A DNA stretch of 10,976 nt from NCBI GenBank assembly GCA_016284575.1, contig JAEEPD010000016.1, positions 1 through 10,976 on the forward strand, given 5' to 3'. The translations under genes and the position numbers were made by a program. Source of the stretch: Bacillota bacterium. GTDB taxonomy: Bacteria > Bacillota > Clostridia > Peptostreptococcales > Anaerovoracaceae. The notes below the pieces were generated by a model. It saw only the letters and a list, made by a program, of their open reading frames with translations, had not been told where the DNA came from and searched no databases. Shown here piece after piece: positions 1-5,915 of the stretch (its first letter is position 1; each line of letters starts with the position of its first letter).

Positions 1-753
1 ATTGGTGGTTTCGAACTGGATGAATTCCTGCATGGGATGCTTGCGTCCGCCCTGGGGAGGAACATTGGCCACTGTGCCCTCGAGTATCTTGAGCAGGGCC
101 TGCTGAACACCCTCGCCGGAGACGTCCCTTGTTATGGAGACGTTCTCCCCTTTTCTTGCGATCTTATCGATCTCATCTACGTAGATTATGCCCTTCTGAG
201 CCTTTTCCACGTCGTAGTCCGCAGCCTGCAGCAGCTTCAGCAGAATGTTCTCCACGTCCTCTCCCACATAGCCAGCCTCCGTAAGAACGGTGGCGTCGGC
301 AATGGCAAAGGGTACGTCCAGAAGCTTTGCCATGGTCTGGGCAAGCAGGGTCTTTCCGGAGCCTGTGGGTCCTATCATTATGATATTGGACTTCTGGATC
401 TCCACATCGTCCCTGGTCTGATCCTTGGGGAGATTTCTGTTCTTCTCCATCTCCCTGATGCGCTTGTAGTGGTTATAAACCGCCACAGCCAGGATCTTCT
501 TGGCGCTGTCCTGTTCAATGACAAAATCCGAAAGAGCATCCACGATCTCTCTTGGAGTCGGGAGCTTTTCGTCTGTGCGAACGGGGTTTTCGGAGCTTGT
601 GATGCTGTCTTCCCTTGTGAATATGGCAACTGCATCCTCTATGCAGTTTCTGCAGATGTATACGTCGGGGCCCGCCACCATGCGTCCGACCTGGGTAACA
701 GGTCTTCCGCAGAAGGAGCAGACCACATTTTTGTCTTTATCGTAATTAGCCAT
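1..753 (-). CDS. clpX: ATP-dependent Clp protease ATP-binding subunit ClpX (3' end cut by window)
   Basis: AAA+ unfoldase that recognises tagged substrates and threads them into the ClpP chamber in the cytoplasm. The first 251 codons are visible; the family is about 420 aa, so the C-terminal part lies outside the window. The N-terminal zinc-binding domain shows four cysteines in two CxxC pairs (C12, C15, C34, C37). The Walker A motif GPTGSGKT is at residues 128-135 and Walker B with DEID at 193-196, followed by the GGRKHP stretch typical of ClpX. The visible part ends at the FETTN segment, just before the expected sensor region. The start is the ATG at 753, with an AAAAGGAC ribosome binding site just upstream. 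It lies 15 bp after the clpP stop, so the two subunits are very probably co-transcribed. Confidence 0.97.
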   Translation of the reverse strand, partial: MANYDKDKNVVCSFCGRPVTQVGRMVAGPDVYICRNCIEDAVAIFTREDSITSSENPVRTDEKLPTPREIVDALSDFVIEQDSAKKILAVAVYNHYKRIREMEKNRNLPKDQTRDDVEIQKSNIIMIGPTGSGKTLLAQTMAKLLDVPFAIADATVLTEAGYVGEDVENILLKLLQAADYDVEKAQKGIIYVDEIDKIARKGENVSITRDVSGEGVQQALLKILEGTVANVPPQGGRKHPMQEFIQFETTN

Positions 754-768
754 TTCCGTCCTTTTAAC

Positions 769-1353
769 TTACTTTCTGTCCACGATCTTGTCCACCAGGC
801 CGTATGCCAGAGCCTCCTGAGCGTCCAGATAATTGTCCCTGTCAGTGTCCTTTGCCACCTGCTCGTAGGGCTTGCCGGTGTTCTCCGCCAGGATGCGGTT
901 CATCTTCTCGCGGATCCTGAGGATGTGCTCCGCGTGGATGCGGATGTCCTCTGCCTGTCCCTGAGTTCCGCCCAGAGGCTGATGTATCATTACCTCAGCG
1001 TTGGGCAGTATATAGCGCTTGCCCTTCTTTCCCGCTGACAGCAGGAATGCTGCCATGGAAGCAGCCATGCCCACGCAGATGGTGCATACATCCGGCTTGA
1101 TGTAGTTCATTGTGTCATAAATTGCCATGCCGGAGCTTATTACGCCGCCAGGGCTGTTGATATAGATGTTGATATCCTTTTCAGGATCCTCTGCTTCAAG
1201 AAAGAGAAGCTGAGCGACGATGAGGCTGGCGCTGTTATCGTCTATCTCTCCGTCCAGCATTATGATCCTATCCTTGAGCAGCCTGGAATAAATATCGTAG
1301 GAACGTTCTCCCCTGGAACTCTGCTCTACTACTATGGGTACGAGATTGCTCAT
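769..1353 (-). CDS. clpP: ATP-dependent Clp protease proteolytic subunit ClpP
   Basis: Serine peptidase that forms the barrel-shaped proteolytic chamber partnered by ClpX. The 194-aa length is normal for the family. The catalytic triad is visible: S99 in the GMAASMAA motif, H124 in MIHQPLGG, and D173 in the DTDRDN motif. The oligomer and substrate-binding segment NSPGG is at 66-70. The start chosen is the ATG at 1353, because AGGAG (1361-1365) lies 7 nt upstream and the protein then begins MSNLVPIVVE, as in other ClpPs. An ATG at 1404 in the same frame would add 17 residues unlike ClpP and would run through a hairpin. The gene sits between tig and clpX in the usual chaperone-protease order. 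A hairpin with a U-tract directly before its ribosome binding site may tune its level relative to tig. Confidence 0.98.
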   Translation of the reverse strand: MSNLVPIVVEQSSRGERSYDIYSRLLKDRIIMLDGEIDDNSASLIVAQLLFLEAEDPEKDINIYINSPGGVISSGMAIYDTMNYIKPDVCTICVGMAASMAAFLLSAGKKGKRYILPNAEVMIHQPLGGTQGQAEDIRIHAEHILRIREKMNRILAENTGKPYEQVAKDTDRDNYLDAQEALAYGLVDKIVDRK

Positions 1354-1368
1354 GTGTTTTCTCCTATT

Positions 1369-1400
1369 AAAAAGCTGGCGGGGCAAATGAATGTCCCGCC
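1369..1400 (-). terminator. Terminator-like hairpin between tig and clpP (possible attenuator)
   Basis: On the minus strand GGCGGG (1400-1395) pairs with CCCGCC (1382-1377). After one A-C mismatch, two further inner pairs extend the stem. Three nucleotides later comes a run of five Ts (1373-1369), then the clpP ribosome binding site AGGAG. The shape fits a weak Rho-independent terminator that lets part of the tig transcripts continue into clpP. No clear promoter is seen between hairpin and clpP. Termination is an inference. Confidence 0.5.
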
Positions 1401-1424
1401 GCAATCATTAAATTGACGCAAAAT

Positions 1425-2759
1425 TTATTCTACTGCAGCTTCCTTCTGCTCTTCGGGCTTGTCCTCCACATCGGTGAGAACTGCCTTGCTGTAGATGTAG
1501 TCGATGGCCTTGCGCATGGCGATGTCTTCCTTGAGATACTTCTCGTTGGCAGCGCCGAATACGCTCTTCAGCTGCTCGACCTCCATGCTGTACATCTTGG
1601 CCATGTCCTCGTATTCCTTCTGGAGGTCCTCTTCGCTGGCTTCGATGCCTTCCTTGGCTGCGATGGCCTTTACCACCAGTCTGCTGGCAACGCGCTTCTT
1701 TGCGTCATCAAGGAAGCCGTTCTTCAGCTGTGCTCTGGTCTGGCCTGTGTACTTCAGGTACATATCGATGGAAAGACCCTGCTGCTGCATGTTCTGAGAG
1801 AACTCATTCATCATGTTTTCTGCTTCGTCGTTGATCATAACTGCGGGAACGTCAACGGGATTGGCAGCGTAGACCTTGTCCATGACAGCGTTCTTGCCGT
1901 CGTATTCTGCAGCGGCAGCAGCAGACTCCTCAAGAGTCTTTCTGATGCCAGCCTTGTATTCTTCGAGTGTATCGTATTCGCTTACGTCAAGAGCGAAATC
2001 GTCGTTGATCTCGGGGAGCTCTTCAGCCTTTACTTCCTTGACGGTGCAGTGGAATACAGCTTCCTTGCCTGCCAGGTTCTCTGCGTGATAGGTCTCGGGG
2101 AAGGTTACGACCACGTCCTTCTGCTCGCCTGCGCTGACGCCAACCAGCTGATCCTCAAAGCCGGGGATGAACTGACCGGAGCCCAGCTCCAGGGTCTGGT
2201 CCTCTGCGGTGCCGCCCTCGAACTGCTCTTCACCTACGAAGCCTGCATAGTCCAGAATAACGGTGTTGCCAAGCTCTGCGGGCTTGTCAACTGTTACCAG
2301 TCTTGCGGCCTTCTTCTGGGCAGCCTGAAGCTCCATATCGATGTCCTTGTCGGTGATGACGCGGATCTTTCTTTCAGCCTCTACGCCGATGTAGTCCTTG
2401 GGATCAACTTCGGGAGCTACAGGAACCTTGATGTTGACTGTGAAGCCCTTGCCCTTTTCCAGCTTTTCCTCTGCAAACTGGATGTCGGGTCTGTCGATGG
2501 GCTCGATGCCCAGCTCGTCCAGAACTGCGGTGTAATTATCGTTGAGAAGGGAATCTACAGCCTCCTCGAAGAAGATACCTTCTCCGTATCTCTTTTCGAT
2601 GATGCTGCGGGGAGCCTTGCCCTTGCGGAAACCGTCAACGTTGATGCGGCCTCTCATTTCCTTATAGGCCTTATCAGTTGCTGCGTCGAACTCCTCTGCA
2701 GTGAATTCCATTGTGAATGTAACTATGTTATTTTCCTTGCTGACAAAAGCAGACTTCAT
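1425..2759 (-). CDS. tig: Trigger factor (ribosome-associated chaperone, peptidyl-prolyl isomerase)
   Basis: Chaperone that binds near the ribosomal exit tunnel and shields nascent chains. The 444 aa match the usual 430-450. The ribosome-docking signature GFRKGKAP is at residues 43-50 in the N-terminal domain. An FKBP-like peptidyl-prolyl isomerase domain spans about 164-245, with the typical LGSGQFIPGFEDQLVG segment. The long helical chaperone domain follows. The C-terminus ends in a charged KPEEQKEAAVE tail. The ATG at 2759 has a strong AGGAGG site about 10 nt upstream. A sigma-A-like promoter (TTGATA, 17 bp, TATTAT) precedes it, so tig probably heads the tig–clpP–clpX transcript. Confidence 0.97.
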   Translation of the reverse strand: MKSAFVSKENNIVTFTMEFTAEEFDAATDKAYKEMRGRINVDGFRKGKAPRSIIEKRYGEGIFFEEAVDSLLNDNYTAVLDELGIEPIDRPDIQFAEEKLEKGKGFTVNIKVPVAPEVDPKDYIGVEAERKIRVITDKDIDMELQAAQKKAARLVTVDKPAELGNTVILDYAGFVGEEQFEGGTAEDQTLELGSGQFIPGFEDQLVGVSAGEQKDVVVTFPETYHAENLAGKEAVFHCTVKEVKAEELPEINDDFALDVSEYDTLEEYKAGIRKTLEESAAAAAEYDGKNAVMDKVYAANPVDVPAVMINDEAENMMNEFSQNMQQQGLSIDMYLKYTGQTRAQLKNGFLDDAKKRVASRLVVKAIAAKEGIEASEEDLQKEYEDMAKMYSMEVEQLKSVFGAANEKYLKEDIAMRKAIDYIYSKAVLTDVEDKPEEQKEAAVE

Positions 2760-2800
2760 ATAAAAATGCCCTCCTAAAATGTTTTTTTCAGCAATTGTTT

Positions 2801-2829
2801 ATAATATCACAAAATATCCGGACTATCAA
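2801..2829 (-). promoter_or_regulatory. Sigma-A-type promoter of tig
   Basis: On the minus strand the -35 box TTGATA (2829-2824) and the -10 box TATTAT (2806-2801) are 17 bp apart, five of six matches each to consensus. Initiation would fall near 2794, giving a leader of about 35 nt with the AGGAGG site. The -35 box contains the TGA stop codon of the upstream CYTH gene, so the two genes are packed with no spare DNA. Confidence 0.75.
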
Positions 2830-3449
2830 GAGCGAAGTAGCTCAAGTCCTCTGGCAAATTTTGATTTGTTTTCAGGCTCCAGTCCGAAGGCCTCGGCTAT
2901 GTGGGAGCCAAGGACCTTTATGGCCTCGGGTGTGCCGTTGTAGAGCTCCAGCTCCAGCTCGCAGATCTTCCGCTCGCCGTTGTCAGTGATTATCTTGCCT
3001 GTGTCTATGGCCAGCTCGATGAGGCTGCTGTTGTAGAACAGCCTTATCCTGCGCCTGAGGAAGCGGATCTCCAGCAGATTTCTGAGGGGCTTGCCGCCGA
3101 TGATCTTCATAAGATCCAGACCGGTCTCGCTTTCCTTGAACATGTCCGCCGGAGGCTGGATGAAGAACTCCTCTCCGCTGATGGGGATGTTGACCTCTTC
3201 CCTTTCGTGAAGGCCCAGCTCTGCCTTTCCGCCCCACTTGAGTGTGGCAAAGGAACGCTCGCCCTCGGCCCGCACCCTGACGGTGACATTGTTCCGTGAA
3301 AGATCCATATCATCGGTATCGAAATAGACGGCCTTCATGACCACCTTTTCCGCCGAGCCGGTGTCAGCCATGTCTGACATGCTCAGCTCGTCCCATATGG
3401 TCCCCGCCATCTCTTCACCGGGGATGCTGTATTTCATTTCGATTTCCAT
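2826..3449 (-). CDS. CYTH domain protein (triphosphate tunnel metalloenzyme family)
   Basis: The family comprises class IV adenylate cyclases, thiamine triphosphatases and inorganic triphosphatases, which bind triphosphate in a beta-barrel tunnel with divalent metal. The diagnostic ExExK motif is at the extreme N-terminus (E2, E4, K6 in MEIEMK). Further tunnel residues visible are YFDT at 42-45, RVR at 58-60, TLK at 69-71, a second acidic strand ELELEL at 164-169, and K196/R200 near the C-terminus. Length is 207 aa, usual for stand-alone CYTH proteins. The ATG at 3449 was chosen because GGAGAG lies 4 nt upstream and the ExExK motif then starts the protein. Upstream in-frame starts would add 48 unrelated residues encoded by repeat DNA. 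Simple tripolyphosphatase activity is the likeliest role, but the substrate cannot be read from sequence. Confidence 0.88.
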   Translation of the reverse strand: MEIEMKYSIPGEEMAGTIWDELSMSDMADTGSAEKVVMKAVYFDTDDMDLSRNNVTVRVRAEGERSFATLKWGGKAELGLHEREEVNIPISGEEFFIQPPADMFKESETGLDLMKIIGGKPLRNLLEIRFLRRRIRLFYNSSLIELAIDTGKIITDNGERKICELELELYNGTPEAIKVLGSHIAEAFGLEPENKSKFARGLELLRS

Positions 3450-3463
3450 AAATCTCTCCATGT

Positions 3464-3502
3464 AAAAAGTACGCCATATATTACTACCTCGGCGCACTTT
3501 TT
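3464..3502 (-). terminator. Terminator-like hairpin after the SIS gene, before the CYTH gene
   Basis: On the minus strand the arm at 3502-3491 (AAAAAGTGCGCC) pairs with 3475-3464 (GGCGTACTTTTT), giving 12 pairs including one G-U. The 15-nt loop is followed by no spacer because the U-run is part of the stem. The A5/U5 ends make it potentially bidirectional. It ends 14 nt before the CYTH start codon. Confidence 0.55.
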
Positions 3503-3506
3503 GCAA
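3478..3506 (-). promoter_or_regulatory. Candidate promoter of the CYTH gene, inside the hairpin
   Basis: On the minus strand TTGCAA (3506-3501) and TAATAT (3483-3478) are 17 bp apart, with four of six matches each to sigma-A consensus. Initiation would fall near 3474-3471, within the 3' arm of the hairpin, so transcripts from here would lack the 5' arm and escape termination. The spacing is ideal but the boxes are only moderate. Confidence 0.4.
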
Positions 3507-3516
3507 GAAATTATTT

Positions 3517-3574
3517 TCGAGACATTCCCTGCGACTGCCAAGCGACAGCGACGGCAGAGCAGCGGAATGTCCGA
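3517..3574. repeat. Long imperfect hairpin, intergenic
   Basis: GACATTCC (3521-3528) pairs with GGAATGTC (3564-3571). CTGC (3529-3532) pairs with GCAG (3559-3562), and CTGCC (3535-3539) with GGCAG (3553-3557). TCG (3517-3519) pairs with CGA (3572-3574) outside an A bulge, for about 20 pairs in total. A competing pairing exists: TGCGACT (3530-3536) with AGTCGCA (3574-3580). No coding sense is apparent. It resembles a palindromic intergenic repeat or a small structured RNA. Confidence 0.6.
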
Positions 3575-3581
3575 GTCGCAA

Positions 3582-3629
3582 GCCAGCCGGCAAAAGCGAG
3601 CCTTTGGCGAAGCTTGAGCCGCTGCTGGC
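3582..3629. repeat. Second long imperfect hairpin, intergenic
   Basis: The stem is built of four helices: GCCAGC (3582-3587) with GCTGGC (3624-3629), CGGC (3588-3591) with GCCG (3618-3621), AAGC (3594-3597) with GCTT (3612-3615), and GCC (3600-3602) with GGC (3606-3608) around a TTT loop. That makes 17 pairs interrupted by small internal loops. It begins 7 bp after the first hairpin, so the two form one array between the SIS and CYTH genes. Confidence 0.6.
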
Positions 3630-3668
3630 GGACGACTGTTGTCATCCGGACGGACGACTGTTGTCATC
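3629..3668. repeat. Tandem 18-bp direct repeat, period 22 bp
   Basis: CGGACGACTGTTGTCATC occurs at 3629-3646 and again, identical, at 3651-3668. On the minus strand each copy can fold as a 6-bp hairpin (GATGAC, loop AACA, GTCGTC, one T-G pair). The second copy runs into the stop codon of the SIS gene, which is followed in frame by another TGA inside the repeat. Confidence 0.85.
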
Positions 3669-4779
3669 ACTTCATCAGCTCCACCGGTGAAAAATAGGTG
3701 GGGATGAAGATGTCGGGGTCGAAGCCGCCGCGGAACATGGGCTCGCCTATGGTGGTATGGCGGAAGCCCGCGTAAAGGGATGCGGGAAGCCAGGCGTAAA
3801 GGGGCGCAAGGAAGCCGAAGCCCTCAGGCGGCATGGGAGCGTCCAGAAGGTGAACAGTTCGTCCGCTCTTTTCCGCCTCTGCAAGCGCTGCCTTCAGCTC
3901 TTTGGAAGGGAACTCCTTCCCTGCCGAGACAGCGATAGTCGTTATCCTTTCAGGGGCTTTTCTGTAGCGGCAGAGGAAGGCCAGCCCTTCGGCGTTTACT
4001 GCTTCGCAGGGGTCTCCGGAAAGTTCTGCAACCTTAGCCTGAACGAAGTCCGCGCAGCTTTCCAGAGCAGGATCTGCGGCTATCTCTATGAACTCCGTAT
4101 CCATGCTCTTAAGAGCGCAGCGGAAGGCCTTATCATCCATGGCGGCAAAGGCTTCAGCCACCGACTGTCTGTATGCATCCACAGCAGGACCCAGTGCCTC
4201 CAGCCGGCTGCCGCCGTCCCTTGCATCCGCCATGGCAGCGGCGAGCATGGTGCAGCTGAGCACGTTGCTGAAGTAGGTCCTAAGGCCTGCGTTGTTGTCC
4301 CCGGGAGGGTTATTGGTAAGGAAGACTATGTCCGCCTCCTTGGCCAGAGGAGCTTCCTCCTTTACGGTCACAGCCATGGTCAGCACTCCTTTTGCCCTGC
4401 ACTTCTGCATGGCCTCAAGGGTCCTGAGGCTGGTTCCGGAATAACTGATAAAGACCGCCAGGCAGCGCTTCCCAGCGCCGCTGAAATCGTAATGGCGGCT
4501 CAGCTCTATGCCCTCTGCCGCCTCGAAGCGGATACCCGGAAGATAATATTCAAAGGCATTCCTCGCAGCCTTTGCGGCCACATAGGAATCTCCGCAGCCG
4601 CAGAAGATGATGTGATCGCACTCCTTGAATATGGGATGCTCCCAGATCTTAAGAAGAGCCTCTCTTGAGCGCCTGTACTGCTCCATGCAGAGCTCATCCA
4701 GGGAGACGCACTGGGCGTGGAAGCTGTCCTGGAAGTAGAATTTGTTGTAATAAGCGATGCTGTCCAGTCTTTCGTACAT
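3667..4779 (-). CDS. SIS-domain protein, GlmS isomerase-domain/AgaS-like
   Basis: Two tandem SIS (sugar isomerase) folds without the glutaminase domain of GlmS. The first is clear, with the phosphate-binding loop GCGDSYVAA at residues 61-69 and SYSGTS at 112-117, followed by a typical AMQKCRAKG helix and a strand MAVT. The second fold (about 228-330) is more diverged. At 370 aa it has the size of stand-alone phosphosugar isomerase or deaminase-type proteins, so a cytoplasmic aldose/ketose (amino)sugar-phosphate reaction is likely, but no substrate can be named. The ATG at 4779 has an excellent AAGGAGGTG site 8 nt upstream, and that site overlaps the TAA stop of the 162-aa gene 14 bp away, indicating coupling. 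The last codons run into a tandem repeat. No membrane segment or signal peptide is seen. Confidence 0.8.
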   Translation of the reverse strand: MYERLDSIAYYNKFYFQDSFHAQCVSLDELCMEQYRRSREALLKIWEHPIFKECDHIIFCGCGDSYVAAKAARNAFEYYLPGIRFEAAEGIELSRHYDFSGAGKRCLAVFISYSGTSLRTLEAMQKCRAKGVLTMAVTVKEEAPLAKEADIVFLTNNPPGDNNAGLRTYFSNVLSCTMLAAAMADARDGGSRLEALGPAVDAYRQSVAEAFAAMDDKAFRCALKSMDTEFIEIAADPALESCADFVQAKVAELSGDPCEAVNAEGLAFLCRYRKAPERITTIAVSAGKEFPSKELKAALAEAEKSGRTVHLLDAPMPPEGFGFLAPLYAWLPASLYAGFRHTTIGEPMFRGGFDPDIFIPTYFSPVELMK

Positions 4780-4793
4780 TTACGGCACCTCCT

Positions 4794-5282
4794 TTACACT
4801 GAAAGCTCGGCTGCGATGCCTGAGGCATCCAGCTCCTCATAGGATGAGATGCTGCAGACGAACAGCTTATCCATGTTGGCTTCAGCCTTGTTTACGCCCT
4901 GCTGCTGACCATCCGGCTTGTAGACGGATTTAACATCAGAGCCGTCACGAAGCCTGAAGGCCGTCAGCTCCTCCTTCGATGCGTCGCTCAGCACCAGCAC
5001 CGTCCGGCCCTGGGCCAGAACGCCATAAAGGGTATCCTTCGTCCTGTTGAAGGAAGGGTCGGACTTCAGAATTATGAATATCTCCCCCCACTTTTTAGGA
5101 CTTCTGTACATCATGCCGATGTGAGCGAACTCCTCGCTGTTTGTGACGCTGCAAAAAGACCCGCGCCGTTTGATGATCTCCTCCCGAAGCCTTACCGCAG
5201 ACGCTGCCGCAGCTCCGTCAGCCACGATCTCGAAGCGGTCAAAGCCCCTGACAGCCTCTGCAAATTGTTTCAGTTTTTCCAT
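4794..5282 (-). CDS. Small protein resembling the second half of an SIS protein
   Basis: 162 aa, not a family I recognise by name. Residues from about 17 (FEIVADGAAAAS) through SEEFAHIG, the WGEIFIILKSD strand and RTVLVLSDAS line up by eye, almost without gaps, with the second SIS half of the downstream protein (FIEIAADPALES, TTIAVSAG, RTVHLLDAP). The EFAHIG segment also resembles the EL/F-x-HGP region of GlmS-type second SIS domains. It may be a half-SIS partner, a regulator, or a decayed paralogue. The ATG at 5282 was chosen because AGGAG (5292-5288) lies 5 nt upstream; an in-frame GTG two codons earlier would abut that site. It follows the synthetase terminator by 12 nt and precedes the SIS gene by 14 bp, so the two probably form one unit. 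Confidence 0.7.
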   Translation of the reverse strand: MEKLKQFAEAVRGFDRFEIVADGAAAASAVRLREEIIKRRGSFCSVTNSEEFAHIGMMYRSPKKWGEIFIILKSDPSFNRTKDTLYGVLAQGRTVLVLSDASKEELTAFRLRDGSDVKSVYKPDGQQQGVNKAEANMDKLFVCSISSYEELDASGIAAELSV

Positions 5283-5294
5283 AAGCACTCCTGT

Positions 5295-5327
5295 AAAAGA
5301 AAGAGCCCTTTTAGGAGGACTCTTTCT
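5295..5327 (-). terminator. Rho-independent terminator after the glycyl-tRNA synthetase gene
   Basis: On the minus strand AGAAAGAG (5327-5320) pairs perfectly with CTCTTTCT (5305-5298), followed by a T-rich run reaching 5295. It starts 6 bp after the synthetase stop codon. The loop contains TCCTCCT, complementary to the AGGAG site of the next gene, so a loop–RBS contact is conceivable. The next start codon is only 12 nt downstream. Confidence 0.7.
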
Positions 5328-5333
5328 ACAATA

Positions 5334-5813
5334 TTAAAATACCATTGCCTGTTCGATGTAATTCCGCAGCTCACCTATGGGCATTCTGACCTGCTCCATG
5401 CTGTCGCGGTCGCGGACTGTGACGCAGCCGTCGTTTTCGGTATCGAAGTCCACGGTTATGCAGAAGGGCGTACCGATCTCATCCTGCCTTCTGTAGAGCT
5501 TTCCTATGCTTCCGGACTGGTCGTAATCCACATTGAAGTACTTTGCCAGGTCCTGATAGATCTTCATTGCAGGCTCTGCCAGCTTCTTTGACAGAGGAAG
5601 CACCGCCGCCTTGAAGGGAGCGATGGCCGGATGGAAGTGCATTACCACGCGGCTGTCCTCCTTGCCGTCCTTGGAAAGATCCTGCTCTTCCCAGGAACTG
5701 CAGAGCATGGCCAGCGTAAGTCTGTCCACACCAAGAGAGGGCTCCACCACATAGGGGATATAGCGGTTCTTATTGTCTGAGGGATCCACATATTCCATGG
5801 ATTCTCCGGACAC
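5334..5813 (-). CDS. glyS: Glycyl-tRNA synthetase C-terminal ORF after the internal TAA
   Basis: The open frame resumes directly after the TAA at 5915. The first start-like codon with an AGGAGG run in front is the GTG at 5813, but the run abuts it with no spacing and encodes ordinary family residues (Q-E-V). An independent start is therefore doubtful. The piece carries motif 3 and the whole anticodon-binding domain and ends at a TAA before the terminator hairpin. Confidence 0.6.
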   Translation of the reverse strand: MSGESMEYVDPSDNKNRYIPYVVEPSLGVDRLTLAMLCSSWEEQDLSKDGKEDSRVVMHFHPAIAPFKAAVLPLSKKLAEPAMKIYQDLAKYFNVDYDQSGSIGKLYRRQDEIGTPFCITVDFDTENDGCVTVRDRDSMEQVRMPIGELRNYIEQAMVF

Positions 5814-5915
5814 CTCCTGATGTCGGGTCAGGTCGTAATCGGTACGGTCTGCAACGCCCCAGAGCTCGCCCCAGCCAAAGGGGAAGAGGAACTCAAAATC
5901 GGTCGTTGCCTTTGA

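Noticed and set aside
37..1038. Plus-strand open frame of 333 codons opposite clpX and clpP
   Set aside because: It lies antisense to two clearly identified genes, crosses their junction, and its translation is rich in Leu/Val/His with no recognisable domain; it is a by-product of codon bias.
1354..1404. Upstream ATG for clpP at 1404
   Set aside because: It would encode 17 non-ClpP residues through a GC-rich hairpin; the ATG at 1353 has AGGAG at proper spacing.
1413..2777. Plus-strand open frame of 454 codons covering all of tig
   Set aside because: Exact antisense of trigger factor; the translation is a hydrophobic shadow and no plus-strand ribosome binding site or promoter supports it.
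3450..3593. Upstream in-frame extension of the CYTH gene
   Set aside because: The added 48 residues come from the hairpin region, and the ExExK motif and ribosome binding site fix the start at 3449.
3629..3668. Possible CRISPR repeat
   Set aside because: Only two copies with a 4-bp gap between them; no spacers and no cas genes.
3434..3670. Minus-strand 78-codon frame between the SIS and CYTH genes
   Set aside because: It begins within the tandem repeat, runs through the hairpins and overlaps the CYTH start; no ribosome binding site, and the residues look like translated repeat DNA.
5796..5819. Internal translation restart for the C-terminal half of glyS
   Set aside because: The AGGAGG run encodes conserved residues, abuts the GTG without spacing and is 14 nt from the next ATG, so initiation there is unconvincing.
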